Shown here: positions 17,346-25,323 of the stretch, one piece after another | Position numbering within the stretch: position 1 is the stretch's first letter | Layout: every line of letters begins with the position of its first letter | Notes under the pieces: model-generated | Seen by the model: the letters and a program-made list of their open reading frames with translations, nothing else | Databases searched by the model: none | Told to the model about the DNA's origin: nothing | Made by a program: the position numbers and the translations under genes | Assembly (NCBI RefSeq): GCF_010365865.1 | Contig: NZ_CP048020.1 | Span: 2,666,001-2,730,000 of the forward strand | Direction: 5' to 3' | Source: Treponema vincentii | Lineage (GTDB): Bacteria > Spirochaetota > Spirochaetia > Treponematales > Treponemataceae | DNA: 64,000 bases

Positions 17346-17894
17346 TTAACTTGCGGGGGTAAACGTATCGCCTGTCCACTCCCCCTTGATAAATTCGGGC
17401 TTGCCGCTTGCAAAGGAAAGAGCGCCGATAACGATTTTATTGAACGAAAGGTCAAAATTGATGCTTTCGTCTACCGTATCCATCTGGCTGATTTTTACCA
17501 AGGCGTCAACCTTCCATGCCTTGTAAACATCGTCGCTGCCGTTTTTCCCTTTCTCTTGGTAAAAAGCGACCATTACATCGCGGTGTGCATTTTCACCCGT
17601 CGGCAACTTAAAGAGCATACCGAAAAACTCTTCATAGTCATCGGAGTTTTTCCACATGGTGAGACTCTGTGCAAGGCTCGGCTGATATCCGGTGATCTCC
17701 TCTTCCGGTATATCACTTGAAATGTAATCGTAGGTTTTTACCTGCGGATTGGTCGAAAGGGTGAACGTTTTTGATTTTTCAATACGCCGCCAATCGGGTG
17801 CGCTGTCGGTTCCTACGTTGACAAACGGCACGACGTGCGTTTTACGTACTAGTTTCTTTTTTGCCATAGTCTTTCTCTTCCTCCTCTTTGGCAT
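17346..17894 (-). CDS. Major tail (tube) protein
   Basis: 182 residues from 17894, whose ATG overlaps the upstream stop (TAATG); an internal ATG at 17867 gives MAKKKLVRKTHVVPF. It is beta-rich, with IEKSKTFTLSTNPQVKTYDY, and ends TGDTFTPAS. Position between the tail terminator and Gp15 identifies it as the tube subunit. Confidence 0.75.
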   Translation of the reverse strand: MPKRRKRKTMAKKKLVRKTHVVPFVNVGTDSAPDWRRIEKSKTFTLSTNPQVKTYDYISSDIPEEEITGYQPSLAQSLTMWKNSDDYEEFFGMLFKLPTGENAHRDVMVAFYQEKGKNGSDDVYKAWKVDALVKISQMDTVDESINFDLSFNKIVIGALSFASGKPEFIKGEWTGDTFTPAS

Positions 17895-18283
17895 TATTCT
17901 TCCAGATAACTACAGGCAATCGCTGCGCTGTAGGTGGTAAAGTCTTTATCATCCTTGCCGATAAATTGCGGCAGGGTGAGCGCTTCGCATGTAATGTCTA
18001 CATCTTCCCCTTCTATCTCCACTCCGTCTAAGGCGCTGGTAATGGTATAAGCATACTCGCGGGCTTTCTCGGCATCTTTACAGCGGATATAGTAGGTAAG
18101 GTTCCATCTTACGAAGCGTGAGCCGTCGGTATAGCGTTGCTGTGCTGCGGGGGCTGGATCGTGCCGGAGCGCTGCCCCGTCTTTGTCGGCGTAAGGAATA
18201 AGGTCGTTATAGACGGTAAAAGGAATGAGCCCTTTTTTTTCAACCCACTGATTAACCCGTTCAGCTATTTTTAAGCATTTCAT
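17894..18283 (-). CDS. Minor capsid/tail terminator protein (Minor_capsid_3-like)
   Basis: 129 residues: IAERVNQWVEKKGLIPFTVYNDLIPY near the start, DGSRFVRWNLTYYIRCKD in the middle. Members close the head end of the tail. The start overlaps the preceding connector gene by 23 nt and the stop overlaps the tube gene. Confidence 0.65.
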   Translation of the reverse strand: MKCLKIAERVNQWVEKKGLIPFTVYNDLIPYADKDGAALRHDPAPAAQQRYTDGSRFVRWNLTYYIRCKDAEKAREYAYTITSALDGVEIEGEDVDITCEALTLPQFIGKDDKDFTTYSAAIACSYLEE

Positions 18284-18620
18284 TCACAAACCTCACCCAT
18301 TTTGAATGCCATCGTGCCTTTGCCGCCTCGAACCATTTCGCGCACGCGTTCGGGTTGCGCTGCTTGCTGTGGTCGAATTTCTCCCCATAATACTGTGCCC
18401 GTGCATACGGTGTCTGCCAGATTAATAGCCCGCTTCCCATCGTTGTATTGATGATAGCCGACTTTTGCAGGACGCTTGTTTCAAGCGGGCAAAAGTAGTT
18501 ACTGTCTTTGACAACAAGGTAATCAAGGTAGCCTTGCACACTTTCAATGCGTTGTACGACATTCGCTTTTATGATTTTGCCGTCTTGGTCAAGCCGCTTT
18601 ACTTTAAATTCGATCGTCAT
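18261..18620 (-). CDS. Head-tail connector (Minor_capsid_2-like)
   Basis: 119 residues starting MTIEFKVKRLDQDG at 18620, chosen because its ATG forms an ATGA overlap with the upstream stop; the frame is open further upstream but overlaps another gene. GSGLLIWQTPYARAQYYGEKF and CAKWFEAAKARW fit the minor capsid 2 family, which joins head to tail. Confidence 0.7.
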   Translation of the reverse strand: MTIEFKVKRLDQDGKIIKANVVQRIESVQGYLDYLVVKDSNYFCPLETSVLQKSAIINTTMGSGLLIWQTPYARAQYYGEKFDHSKQRNPNACAKWFEAAKARWHSKWVRFVNEMLKNS

Positions 18621-18952
18621 ACAAGCGACACTTCCCAATGATGCACCAGCGAACCGCTTCCAGCGGTGTAGCATGGAGTTACAGCGCGGACGGTGTATTG
18701 TTGTCCTTGCCAAAATACCGCGCTGTCGGTTTTGGGTATAAACCCGCGCGGGGCGCTGTTTTCCCCGTCGATAAAAAGAAGTAATTTATCATCCTTTTCT
18801 TTACCGACGGCTCCGCGCCTTACGCTGTATGCCGGCACTATCCGCACGTGTTCGAGTAAGATACTTTCCGCATACTCCGCGCCGCCGTCGCGGTTTAACC
18901 CGCTTACCTCTTTCACGGTGCAGGAATGGATTAAAAGGTGTCTACCGATCAT
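18617..18952 (-). CDS. Head-tail connector (Minor_capsid_1-like)
   Basis: 111 residues from ATG 18952 (AGGGG 8 nt upstream). It begins MIGRHLLIHSCTVKEV, with DDKLLLFIDGENSAPRGFIPK and VFWQGQQYTVRAVTPCY, as in putative minor capsid protein 1 of siphophages. It is part of the tightly overlapping connector cluster. Confidence 0.65.
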   Translation of the reverse strand: MIGRHLLIHSCTVKEVSGLNRDGGAEYAESILLEHVRIVPAYSVRRGAVGKEKDDKLLLFIDGENSAPRGFIPKTDSAVFWQGQQYTVRAVTPCYTAGSGSLVHHWEVSLV

Positions 18953-18963
18953 CGCATTATCCC

Positions 18964-19302
18964 CTATCGCACTCCGCCGGTGATATGGCAAAAGAGTTTA
19001 AGCCATTCGTACTTTTTCGCCTCAAGGCTCTTTTTTGTGCCGCTCCACGAATAGCCGCCGATGCTTTCGCTCGTCGTTACGGTGTCATTGCCGCCCGCCT
19101 GATAATCTATTTCAATCATCATACAGATAGCCTTTACGATGCCGTCCGCTTCGCGCTCTACAATAAGACCGTCGTCATACAACCCTTTGACAAAGAGAAC
19201 GTTTTTTAGGCGGTATGTGTTAAACTCCGCCGCTGATGGGATAACCGCTCGCCCTAATTCGTCCGAGTAAAAATCGTAGGTTACTTTATCAAAGGGAGTC
19301 AT
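18964..19302 (-). CDS. Head-tail connector/adaptor protein
   Basis: 112 residues, beginning MTPFDKVTYDFYSDELG, helical, with a Trp-containing SIGGYSWSGTKKSLEAKKYEWL segment near the end. First of four overlapping connector genes after the capsid, the position of gp6/gp15-type adaptors. Assigned by position and size. Confidence 0.55.
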   Translation of the reverse strand: MTPFDKVTYDFYSDELGRAVIPSAAEFNTYRLKNVLFVKGLYDDGLIVEREADGIVKAICMMIEIDYQAGGNDTVTTSESIGGYSWSGTKKSLEAKKYEWLKLFCHITGGVR

Positions 19303-19309
19303 TGATTGC

Positions 19310-19489
19310 TTATTCCTTTTTCCCGCCCTTTTTGACGGGATCGTCTTTCGGTTCCGGCGGTGTCGGTGTTCCGGTTCCGTCGTCTTTTGGCTCCGGCGGT
19401 GTCGGCGGTTCCGGCGGTGTCGGTGTTCCGCCCTGCTTCGTTACCTTCTGCTTCGCGCCCTCTTCGGGGATATATCCTACTGTACGCAT
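19310..19489 (-). CDS. Short Pro-rich, Lys-tailed phage protein
   Basis: 59 residues: MRTVGYIPEEGAKQKVTKQG, then three TPPEP-type repeats separated by DD-containing spacers, then PVKKGGKKE. It sits between capsid and connectors and stops 7 nt before the next ATG. Short proteins in this position with a Pro-rich repeat are frequent in siphophages; a head-decoration or linker role is a guess. Confidence 0.6.
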   Translation of the reverse strand: MRTVGYIPEEGAKQKVTKQGGTPTPPEPPTPPEPKDDGTGTPTPPEPKDDPVKKGGKKE

Positions 19490-19559
19490 TCTTATTGCCT
19501 CCTTTTAAATCTTTTAATAGGGCGAATGAGCGGACGGTTTACCGCCCGCCTCTTTTCCA

Positions 19560-20429
19560 TTACGCTGCCGTATGCAGGTAGATACCGTTCTTCTTGTTTT
19601 CGTACACGTCGGCAATACCGTACGAGCGGTAATTGAACGCCCAGCCGTCGGCAAGCTGATTTTCTTCCGGTCTGAAAATGCTTACAACGACATGCTTTGA
19701 AAACTGGATAAGGGCGCTTTTATGAATGATCATAAAGTTGACATCCTTCGCGCTGGTATTTTTCTTATACCCGCCTTTTTCCTCTCCGCTGCCCTTGCCG
19801 TTCAGCTGGTCAATAGCAGTGTAGAACCGCGCTTGCGGAACTTTGATAATGCGTTTTTCAAATGTCGCTAAAAGCTCTCTTGACTTGGTGGTGTCAAGCG
19901 AATGAATAGCGTTAAAATGCGCGGGGGTAAGGAAAAGGTAGCGCCCTTCCTCCGGCACTTCCGCATCATCGAGCGTACCGATCGCCGCGGTAATCGCTTG
20001 CATGACAGCTGCTCCATCAGCAAGGGCGGCGGCTTTCTTTGTTCCTGCCTTCAGTGCGTATTTAGCAAACCGGTACGCATCGAGTTCAGGGGTAACCTTG
20101 GTACGGATAAACTCGGCGGCAAGGCGGCCGAATGCAACCCCTGCCGTTTCCTCGTTATCCATTGCGTCAACGGTAAAACGCCGCCCGCGGTCAAAGTCGC
20201 ATTTGACCGTTTCGTTTTTAAGGTCAACACCGCCGGAGACATACCCATCATTACGGCTATAGTCGCCCAGTCCGTCCATATCCAGCTTCGGAATGACAAA
20301 CTCTCCGGCGTTTGCCCCTTGCGTTATGAGCGCGGGGTTTGTTTCCAATACGGCCGTTTTGGACGAAAGTTTGTACACATCGTCAAGTTGATCGATGTAC
20401 TTCTTAAAGGTTAAAATAGTATTAGCCAT
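19560..20429 (-). CDS. Major capsid protein (HK97-like fold)
   Basis: 289 residues. It begins with an alpha-helical MANTILTFKKYIDQLDDVYK, followed by GEFVIPKLDMDGLGDYSRND and the RGRRFTVDAMDNEE and VTPELDAYRFAKYA segments typical of capsid proteins of this siphophage class. SALIQFSKHVVVSIFRPEENQLADGWAFNYRSYG is the usual C-terminal region. It is preceded by a scaffold gene, and no protease gene is nearby. Confidence 0.85.
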   Translation of the reverse strand: MANTILTFKKYIDQLDDVYKLSSKTAVLETNPALITQGANAGEFVIPKLDMDGLGDYSRNDGYVSGGVDLKNETVKCDFDRGRRFTVDAMDNEETAGVAFGRLAAEFIRTKVTPELDAYRFAKYALKAGTKKAAALADGAAVMQAITAAIGTLDDAEVPEEGRYLFLTPAHFNAIHSLDTTKSRELLATFEKRIIKVPQARFYTAIDQLNGKGSGEEKGGYKKNTSAKDVNFMIIHKSALIQFSKHVVVSIFRPEENQLADGWAFNYRSYGIADVYENKKNGIYLHTAA

Positions 20430-20453
20430 GTTCTTTTCTTCTCCTTATTGAGG

Positions 20454-21008
20454 CTAGTCTTTTTCAGGCGGTAAGCCCATTACCGCCCGTGCTGCCGCCC
20501 GCTCATCGGCTGCGTGCGAGCCGCCTTTCATGCTGCCTTGTACCGGTGGTGCGGGAGCGGTATCGTCGGCAAGGATGTTTTTTTGATCCTTCGTAAGGGC
20601 GGCAAATAAATCATCAAGCGATTTGCCCTTCGCCTCTTCACTGCCGAGCTGCTCGGTGAGCTTTGCCGCAAGAGCGTCGCGGGTAATATCATTGACAAAC
20701 TTTTTGCTGCTTAAAAAATCCTTTACTTGCGCGGAGCGTTCAAGGCTTGCGATCTTTGCTGCCGCTTCCTTTTTTGCCGTCTCCGCTTCCGCTTTGTATT
20801 TTTCAACATCGGATTTCGTCTGATCGTAGTCTTTGAAACCTTCAATCGTTTTATTCGCGCTTTCAAGCTGCGCCTTAGTGGCCTTAGCCTCTTCTTGAGC
20901 GGCGAGCGTCTTTTGCTTTTCGCGCTCTATGTCCTTGCCGTTCTCTGCCATAATCTGATCGATAACGGCGGCTTCAAGGTTAAGCCCTTCTAAAAATTCT
21001 CGCTTCAT
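20454..21008 (-). CDS. Capsid scaffolding protein (GP20-like)
   Basis: 184 residues, mostly coiled coil (about 25-105, rich in K, E, A and Q), starting MKREFLEGLNLEAAVIDQIM as in phage minor structural GP20/scaffold proteins, with a disordered Pro/Gly/Ala C-terminus. It directs capsid assembly and leaves or is degraded. It is the first gene of the capsid unit, about 105 nt downstream of motif copy 2. Confidence 0.85.
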   Translation of the reverse strand: MKREFLEGLNLEAAVIDQIMAENGKDIEREKQKTLAAQEEAKATKAQLESANKTIEGFKDYDQTKSDVEKYKAEAETAKKEAAAKIASLERSAQVKDFLSSKKFVNDITRDALAAKLTEQLGSEEAKGKSLDDLFAALTKDQKNILADDTAPAPPVQGSMKGGSHAADERAAARAVMGLPPEKD

Positions 21009-21112
21009 ACATCTCCTCTTTTGTGTTCTTCACGTTACGCATCGTTTTACGGCGTTGCCCGCCGATTGTGAGTGCTGATCTTTTTATTACGCGCCTAGCA
21101 GCATCTGCGCAT

Positions 21113-21128
21113 TACACCTTTATAGTCA
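21113..21128 (-). promoter_or_regulatory. Repeated phage motif, copy 2 (TGACTATAAAGGTGTA)
   Basis: It lies in the gap between the spanin-like genes and the scaffold gene, just after a perfect GTTTTTA/TAAAAAC hairpin at about 21142-21158 that could end the lysis transcript. It would head the capsid/tail unit. Confidence 0.5.
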
Positions 21129-21144
21129 GATTGCCGGTGTGTTT

Positions 21145-21633
21145 TTACGGTAAAAACGGAAAAAATCTTTTTAATTTTACGATTGCAAAAACGATAGCTC
21201 CAACAAGAGCCGTTGAAAGCATTATAACGGTAACCGTAAGCCGGTGTGTTTTTCGCCTTTGTTTATCTATCACCGTTTGCATCTCCGCTATCTGTCTTGC
21301 TGCCTCTTTTTCGTATGCGCTGTAGGATGCTCGCAAATTCTTCAAGGCGTCCCTCTCCGCCTGTAATTGACTGTTCAAGTTTTTCGCTTTGCTCTCGGCT
21401 TTCTGTAAGCTCGCCGCTAAGGTTTTCGCTTTGCTCTCTTGCGCCCTCAATCGCTCCGCTAAGCCGCTCGCTTGAGACTGCAGATCCAGTTTGCTTATCT
21501 GTAAGCTCTGCGATATGCTCTCTAACTGCGTCAGCTCCGTCTCCGTTACCGTATACTGCCGCTCTTGTGCAGCAACTGGAAAGAGTAAACAGCAAAAAAC
21601 AGATACTACAAACAATAAAAATCTTCTTTTCAT
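21145..21633 (-). CDS. Coiled-coil membrane protein, inner-membrane spanin-like (Rz-like)
   Basis: 162 residues. N-terminal hydrophobic segment (MKRRFLLFVVSVFCCLLF...VAAQE), a long coiled coil (about 30-125, repeated heptads such as SQASGLAERLRAQESKAKTL) and a C-terminal membrane segment (LTVTVIMLSTALVGAIVFAI). The whole lipoprotein gene 21263-21637, except its first four bases, lies inside this gene in another frame. The two starts share one AAAGGAG site (spacing 10 nt here). Position after the endolysin gene supports a spanin role. The C-terminal membrane segment is unlike classical Rz. Confidence 0.65.
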   Translation of the reverse strand: MKRRFLLFVVSVFCCLLFPVAAQERQYTVTETELTQLESISQSLQISKLDLQSQASGLAERLRAQESKAKTLAASLQKAESKAKNLNSQLQAERDALKNLRASYSAYEKEAARQIAEMQTVIDKQRRKTHRLTVTVIMLSTALVGAIVFAIVKLKRFFPFLP

Positions 21634-21637
21634 ACAT
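21263..21637 (-). CDS. Out-of-frame lipoprotein, outer-membrane spanin-like (Rz1-like)
   Basis: 124 residues. Signal peptide MYEKKIFIVCSICFLLFTLSSC with a canonical lipobox (LSSC, Cys22), then a hydrophilic Glu/Gln/Ser-rich helix (REQSENLSGELTESREQSEK). It starts 4 nt before the coiled-coil gene in a different frame, with GGAG 6 nt upstream, and otherwise lies within it. Rz1 lipoproteins are often encoded out of frame within Rz, so this is a natural Rz/Rz1 counterpart, although longer than Rz1 and not Pro-rich. Confidence 0.6.
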   Translation of the reverse strand: MYEKKIFIVCSICFLLFTLSSCCTRAAVYGNGDGADAVREHIAELTDKQTGSAVSSERLSGAIEGAREQSENLSGELTESREQSEKLEQSITGGEGRLEEFASILQRIRKRGSKTDSGDANGDR

Positions 21638-21640
21638 TAA

Positions 21641-22126
21641 CTACTCCTTTTGATTTATCGTATTTTTTATACACAGCCATCGCTCTGTATTCTCGAAAAT
21701 CTTACACAGCTGCTCCGACAAGCCGAAACGTTGCTTGTTGATTTCGATAGATTTTAAAACATCGCCGTCATTATGCCGTTCACTCGCAGCTTTCCAATCA
21801 AAAAACATTTTAACTAAATCGGCAAGCGTAAAGTCATCTATTCCATTTTCATAATGCTCAGGGTGATGACTGTTATGAGAATAATGGTGATCAAGGGCAG
21901 GTTTCAATTCTGCCAATGCTTGTTTATACTCTTCGCTACCATATGTTAAAGTTTTTAACCGCGGTGTCATTTTATCAAAAAACATTTTTTCCGGTTCATG
22001 CAATTTCGATTCATCGTGTGTTACAGCCCTGTTTATCAGCTCTTGCAAGAACTGCAAAAGTAAGGCATTAACACGCTTTATGTGTAGCAATGTGTCTTTA
22101 GCAGAATCGTATTGCTGCTCATTCAT
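21641..22126 (-). CDS. DUF5662-family phage protein
   Basis: 161 residues from ATG 22126, which has AAGGAG 6 nt upstream (an ATG at 22150 is weaker). The family pattern is clear: LLHIKRVNALLLQFLQELINRAVTHDESKLHEPEK, LDHHYSHNSHHPEHYENG and ADLVKMFFDWKAASERHNDGD. The His/Asp/Glu clusters suggest a metal-binding helical fold. Found next to endolysin genes in many phages; function unknown. Its last codons contain the ribosome-binding site for the spanin-like pair. Confidence 0.8.
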   Translation of the reverse strand: MNEQQYDSAKDTLLHIKRVNALLLQFLQELINRAVTHDESKLHEPEKMFFDKMTPRLKTLTYGSEEYKQALAELKPALDHHYSHNSHHPEHYENGIDDFTLADLVKMFFDWKAASERHNDGDVLKSIEINKQRFGLSEQLCKIFENTERWLCIKNTINQKE

Positions 22127-22156
22127 CAACCGCTCCTTGGTGATTTTCATTTGTAC

Positions 22157-22606
22157 CTATCCCTTCATAAGCTCAAAATGTGGGTTATCCCATCCTTTTC
22201 CCCAGACCTGTCCGTATCCGCCTGCACACCAGTCAAGCCCGCATGCTTCACCAATAGCGCCGATTTCTTTCCATACCTGTTCCGGTGCATTCCACCAGAC
22301 GCGCCCGTCTTTTACCGGCGCAATATCAACGGCATTGCCGCCAAAATGTCTTGACTGCGTCGTCTTTGTTACAATGCGTTTATTCTCGGCTTCCGTTAAA
22401 AGGTACAACCCTGCTTTTTTACGCAAGGCGTTTACCTCTTCAAGCGGCTTGCGCCCTTGCGCGTAATAGGCCGTCTGCGTATCGACCGTACGATCTGTTT
22501 CAAGGACGATTACCTCTATACCGCGCTTTTTCAGTTCTGTTAAAAAAGCGCGTGTCCTCTTCGCAAGTTCTGGCTTGAGCCGGTCAATATCCCGTATCAC
22601 TCCCAT
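22157..22606 (-). CDS. Endolysin, M15-family L-alanyl-D-glutamate peptidase
   Basis: 149 residues. Zinc-peptidase motifs: SRHFGGNAVDIAP (SxHxxGxAxD) and the final WDNPHFELMKG (HxH-like third ligand region), plus GLDWCAGGYG. It cleaves cell-wall peptides at lysis, as in T5 and A500-type endolysins. No signal peptide, so a holin should release it; the membrane protein encoded just upstream (22609-23301) is a possible but unproven partner. Confidence 0.88.
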   Translation of the reverse strand: MGVIRDIDRLKPELAKRTRAFLTELKKRGIEVIVLETDRTVDTQTAYYAQGRKPLEEVNALRKKAGLYLLTEAENKRIVTKTTQSRHFGGNAVDIAPVKDGRVWWNAPEQVWKEIGAIGEACGLDWCAGGYGQVWGKGWDNPHFELMKG

Positions 22607-22608
22607 CG

Positions 22609-23301
22609 TTAAACCTCCTCAATTTTTTTAGCTTCCAGTTCATGGAGCACTTCAAGCAGCGCATCCGCCTGCTTTATTTTCTTTTCTCGCTTTTCTTTGC
22701 AAAATTCAACACGGATAGCATCTCCCAGTTTTCCAAAAAGCGGCTGGTAGGACTCATACATCATCACCTTGCTCTTTACCTCACGTAAATAAATCGCTGC
22801 TGCCCTGCGGGTGAACTCTTTTGCTATTGCGTATGTTTTGCTCTTTTCTATCGGTTCAGGCGGGTGCGCGGTGCATCGTCCCGCGTTGTGTATTTCGCGC
22901 TGTAGGTGGCTATAGAGTTCCTCGTTCAGTTGTTCGATATAGCCGTTAACCGTCTGAACGGTTAAATCTTCAAATCCGTTTTTGTACAACCGTTTATTAA
23001 GGATCGCCTCTGCTCGGTACATACAACAGGAAAGGCGGCTGATGCCGGTTAATAAATACGATATGTCCGGCAATATATCTTCTGCTCGTTCTTTACGGAG
23101 TAGCTCTATCCGCTCGCAGGCGTCTTTCATGAGATACATAAGCCCGATGGTGTCTACGGTCTGTTTTTTACCGGCAATCGGAACTTCTAATGTTTGCCCA
23201 AAAAGGGTATATTTCCCGCCCTTTTTTATCATTAGAATAAAAGCCAATATGATAACGCCGATGACGATTAGCTCTTTATGCTGGAGTGCCTCTATACTCA
23301 T
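22609..23301 (-). CDS. Membrane-anchored protein of the lysis region, unknown function
   Basis: 230 residues. One N-terminal membrane helix (LIVIGVIILAFILMIKKG, about 11-28), then a helical cytoplasmic or periplasmic domain with Cys residues (SRLSCCMYRAEAILNKR) and a charged C-terminus. It is immediately upstream of endolysin (2-nt gap). It is longer than usual holins but is the only membrane protein before the endolysin; a holin or regulator role is possible. Confidence 0.5.
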   Translation of the reverse strand: MSIEALQHKELIVIGVIILAFILMIKKGGKYTLFGQTLEVPIAGKKQTVDTIGLMYLMKDACERIELLRKERAEDILPDISYLLTGISRLSCCMYRAEAILNKRLYKNGFEDLTVQTVNGYIEQLNEELYSHLQREIHNAGRCTAHPPEPIEKSKTYAIAKEFTRRAAAIYLREVKSKVMMYESYQPLFGKLGDAIRVEFCKEKREKKIKQADALLEVLHELEAKKIEEV

Positions 23302-23304
23302 GGT

Positions 23305-23832
23305 TTATTCTGCCTTCGGATAGCGCTGTTTTATTTCTGCTATCTTTGCAAGCCACACGGCTTTGTCTATGTCTCCGCGCATTACCTGCATACCCAGCGG
23401 ATCCGCTTCTTGTCGATAGGCGGCTTGCCTTAGATTGTCGATGTAAAGATTGTATTCTTCTTTTGACAGCTTACCTTCATCGTAAAGTTCTTTTTTTGAT
23501 TTTTTTACAATATAATCACCTTCAATTTTTTCATCGGCCTTGAGCTGAATAAGACCGGCGGAAACCTTTTCGGCGTCCGTCATATCGACAAAATCCGTAC
23601 CGGCTTCATTGAGCTTTTTCCCTTCCGGCACCGGTACGAGCCCTTCTTTAACCAGCTGCGCAAGCGGCTTTTTAATGCCTGTCTGTAAGTCAGTGTACAG
23701 ACGGACATCATCGCCGATATTGGCCGCACAATTTTCGACGATCCGATACTCAATTGCAGGGTTGTTCTTTTCCGGTATTGCCCCGCAATAGTGTCCCGTA
23801 ATGATATTGCTTTTGATTTCGATGTATTCCAT
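23305..23832 (-). CDS. Tail fibre-associated or assembly protein
   Basis: 175 residues. The C-terminal part DNLRQAAYRQEADPLGMQVM...IDKAVWLAKIAEIKQRYPKAE resembles the end of phage tail proteins that follow fibre genes and of fibre assembly chaperones. The N-terminus is beta-rich. It starts 6 nt after the restored end of the fibre gene, so the two are coupled. Confidence 0.5.
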   Translation of the reverse strand: MEYIEIKSNIITGHYCGAIPEKNNPAIEYRIVENCAANIGDDVRLYTDLQTGIKKPLAQLVKEGLVPVPEGKKLNEAGTDFVDMTDAEKVSAGLIQLKADEKIEGDYIVKKSKKELYDEGKLSKEEYNLYIDNLRQAAYRQEADPLGMQVMRGDIDKAVWLAKIAEIKQRYPKAE

Positions 23833-23838
23833 AACTTC

Positions 23839-24785
23839 TTACCCCTCTATTTTCTCTAGTTTCCAAATGATAAAGGTTCTATTACGCGTCCGGTTTTCTT
23901 CGGCAGTCGGAACGATCCGACTGGCATCAAAGCAAGTAGATTCTGTGGTATATTCCTGCGCGGAAGTTTGCCACGCTTCAACATTCTTAGGCGAAGGGCT
24001 TTCTATATAAAAAGGCCCGCCCCGAAGGATTTACACCTCCTTCAATCCCTACAAGCCCTTTAATATTCCTTATTGCATCCCCCCTGTTCATCCCCGTTAA
24101 ATGGATTAGCATCTTTCCCTTTAGCCCGGAAGAAACAGCCGTCATAGTTTACCTCTGCCCAGCGGTACCCCTTGAAGGAGAAAACCGTCTCGGGTTTCGG
24201 CATCCACGGCCACTGAATATACCCATTTTGAAAGATTTTGATTAACAAATCATTGATATAGCGCTTCGCATCGGCAAGCATATCCATATCGCCCTGCGCC
24301 CTTGCTTGTGTTTCTGCTTGCACATTCTGATCTGCGTATTTTTTAGCGGCCTGCAATGTATTGGTATCGCCGGTATCAATGCGCTGCTTGACCGCCCCAA
24401 TCGCATCATCGGTATACTGATTCGCTGATGCGACCGATTGGCTTATATGCTGTTTTACCTCTTCAGTAAGTGCGACATTACCCGTTTCGCCTTTCAAGTT
24501 TTTAAAAATAAAGCTGACATTTTTTTTAGCGCCCGCATCCGTTTCGACTATTTCTACGCTCGGCGTTCCAACATTACTATCAACACTTGCCCGTATCTCG
24601 TTTATGCCTTCACAGCCAGATCCCACCTTTCCGTTTTTTACTACGAATTGCTGTTGCGTATGATTGGTAAGCGTTACCGTAAAGACATTATCTCCGCCGG
24701 ATTCGTCGCTTACCTTTGTCTGTTCGATACTCTGGATAAATACACCCGTCGGGTATATCGTTGGTATAAGATTTCCGTATTGCAT
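23839..24785 (-). pseudogene. Tail fibre/receptor-binding protein with two frameshifts
   Basis: The continuous frame (24060-24785) starts MQYGNLIPTIYPTGVFIQSIEQ, has a helical shaft (about 95-195) and reaches the tail-collar-like domain FRAKGKDANPFNGDEQG, then stops. Removing one base from the C6 run at 24079-24084 gives DAIRNIKGLVGIEGGVNPSG. A second one-base change near 24015-24023 gives GPFYIESPSPKNVEAWQ through to FDASRIVPTAEENRTRNRTF and a stop at 23839. That ending is the standard tip of phage fibre proteins. Intact length would be about 314 residues. Either decay, phase variation of the tip, or sequencing errors. Confidence 0.7.
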
Positions 24786-24788
24786 AGC

Positions 24789-25139
24789 CTACCCCGCAAA
24801 ACAAACGTTGATTATCTTGTCAGCCTCAAGGCATGTAACTCGTACCCCTGTTACTGTGCTGGCAATGGTAACGTTTGTATTCTCTGTATATTCGGTATGC
24901 GTTTCGTCCGGCGGATCCCAGTAGCCGCCAGTTCCGTCTTGTCCAATATTCCAAGGGCTGCTATAAGTTGTTTCAATGGTAAAACGGGCATGTCCTTCAG
25001 GGATGTGAACCGAAACAGTAACCATCGAAACTCTATCAGGAGGTGTTGAAAAAAGCCCTTGTCCTGCTGCAATATTTTCATCTACATTCCATTTACTCGC
25101 TCCAATATTGCCCCGCGGAATTCCTTTTATATATTTCAT
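24789..25139 (-). CDS. Small beta-rich virion-type protein
   Basis: 116 residues, beginning MKYIKGIPRGNIGASKWNVDEN; short strands with SMVTVSVHIPEGHARFTIETTY and NTNVTIASTVTGVRVTCLEA. It precedes the fibre gene by 3 nt and overlaps the upstream gene by 4 nt, so it probably belongs to the fibre cassette. No family recognised. Confidence 0.5.
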   Translation of the reverse strand: MKYIKGIPRGNIGASKWNVDENIAAGQGLFSTPPDRVSMVTVSVHIPEGHARFTIETTYSSPWNIGQDGTGGYWDPPDETHTEYTENTNVTIASTVTGVRVTCLEADKIINVCFAG

Positions 25140-25300
25140 TCGGCGTCCCCCTCATTCTCGCTTTCAAGCGTTTCACTAGGCAGCGTATCGTTATCTTCTG
25201 CCTGCTTACTTAATAAGAGTTTTGGAAAAAGAGATACCTTTTCATCTTTTACAAAATGCGCAATAAGTGCCGCATATAAATCATCTGTGATTATTCTCAT
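25136..25300 (-). CDS. Small acidic protein heading the fibre cassette
   Basis: 54 residues from ATG 25300 (MRIITDDLYAALIAHFVKDEK...); an upstream in-frame ATG at 25336 lies inside the terminator hairpin and is rejected. The C-terminus is very acidic. The start codon is part of motif copy 3, and spacing from AAGGG to ATG is only 1 nt, so translation may be weak or leaderless-like. Confidence 0.45.
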   Translation of the reverse strand: MRIITDDLYAALIAHFVKDEKVSLFPKLLLSKQAEDNDTLPSETLESENEGDAE

Positions 25301-25313
25301 ACCCTTATAGTTA
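25298..25313 (-). promoter_or_regulatory. Repeated phage motif, copy 3 (TAACTATAAGGGTATG)
   Basis: It immediately follows a strong terminator (25324-25352) and runs into the first ATG of the fibre/lysis cassette. The terminator-motif-gene order is good circumstantial evidence that the motif acts in transcription initiation. Confidence 0.55.
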
Positions 25314-25323
25314 GGCTGAAATG

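Noticed and set aside
23839-24785. Fibre tip as the variable protein of a diversity-generating retroelement
   Set aside because: No reverse transcriptase gene or template repeat is visible in the window; ordinary frameshifts explain the ending.
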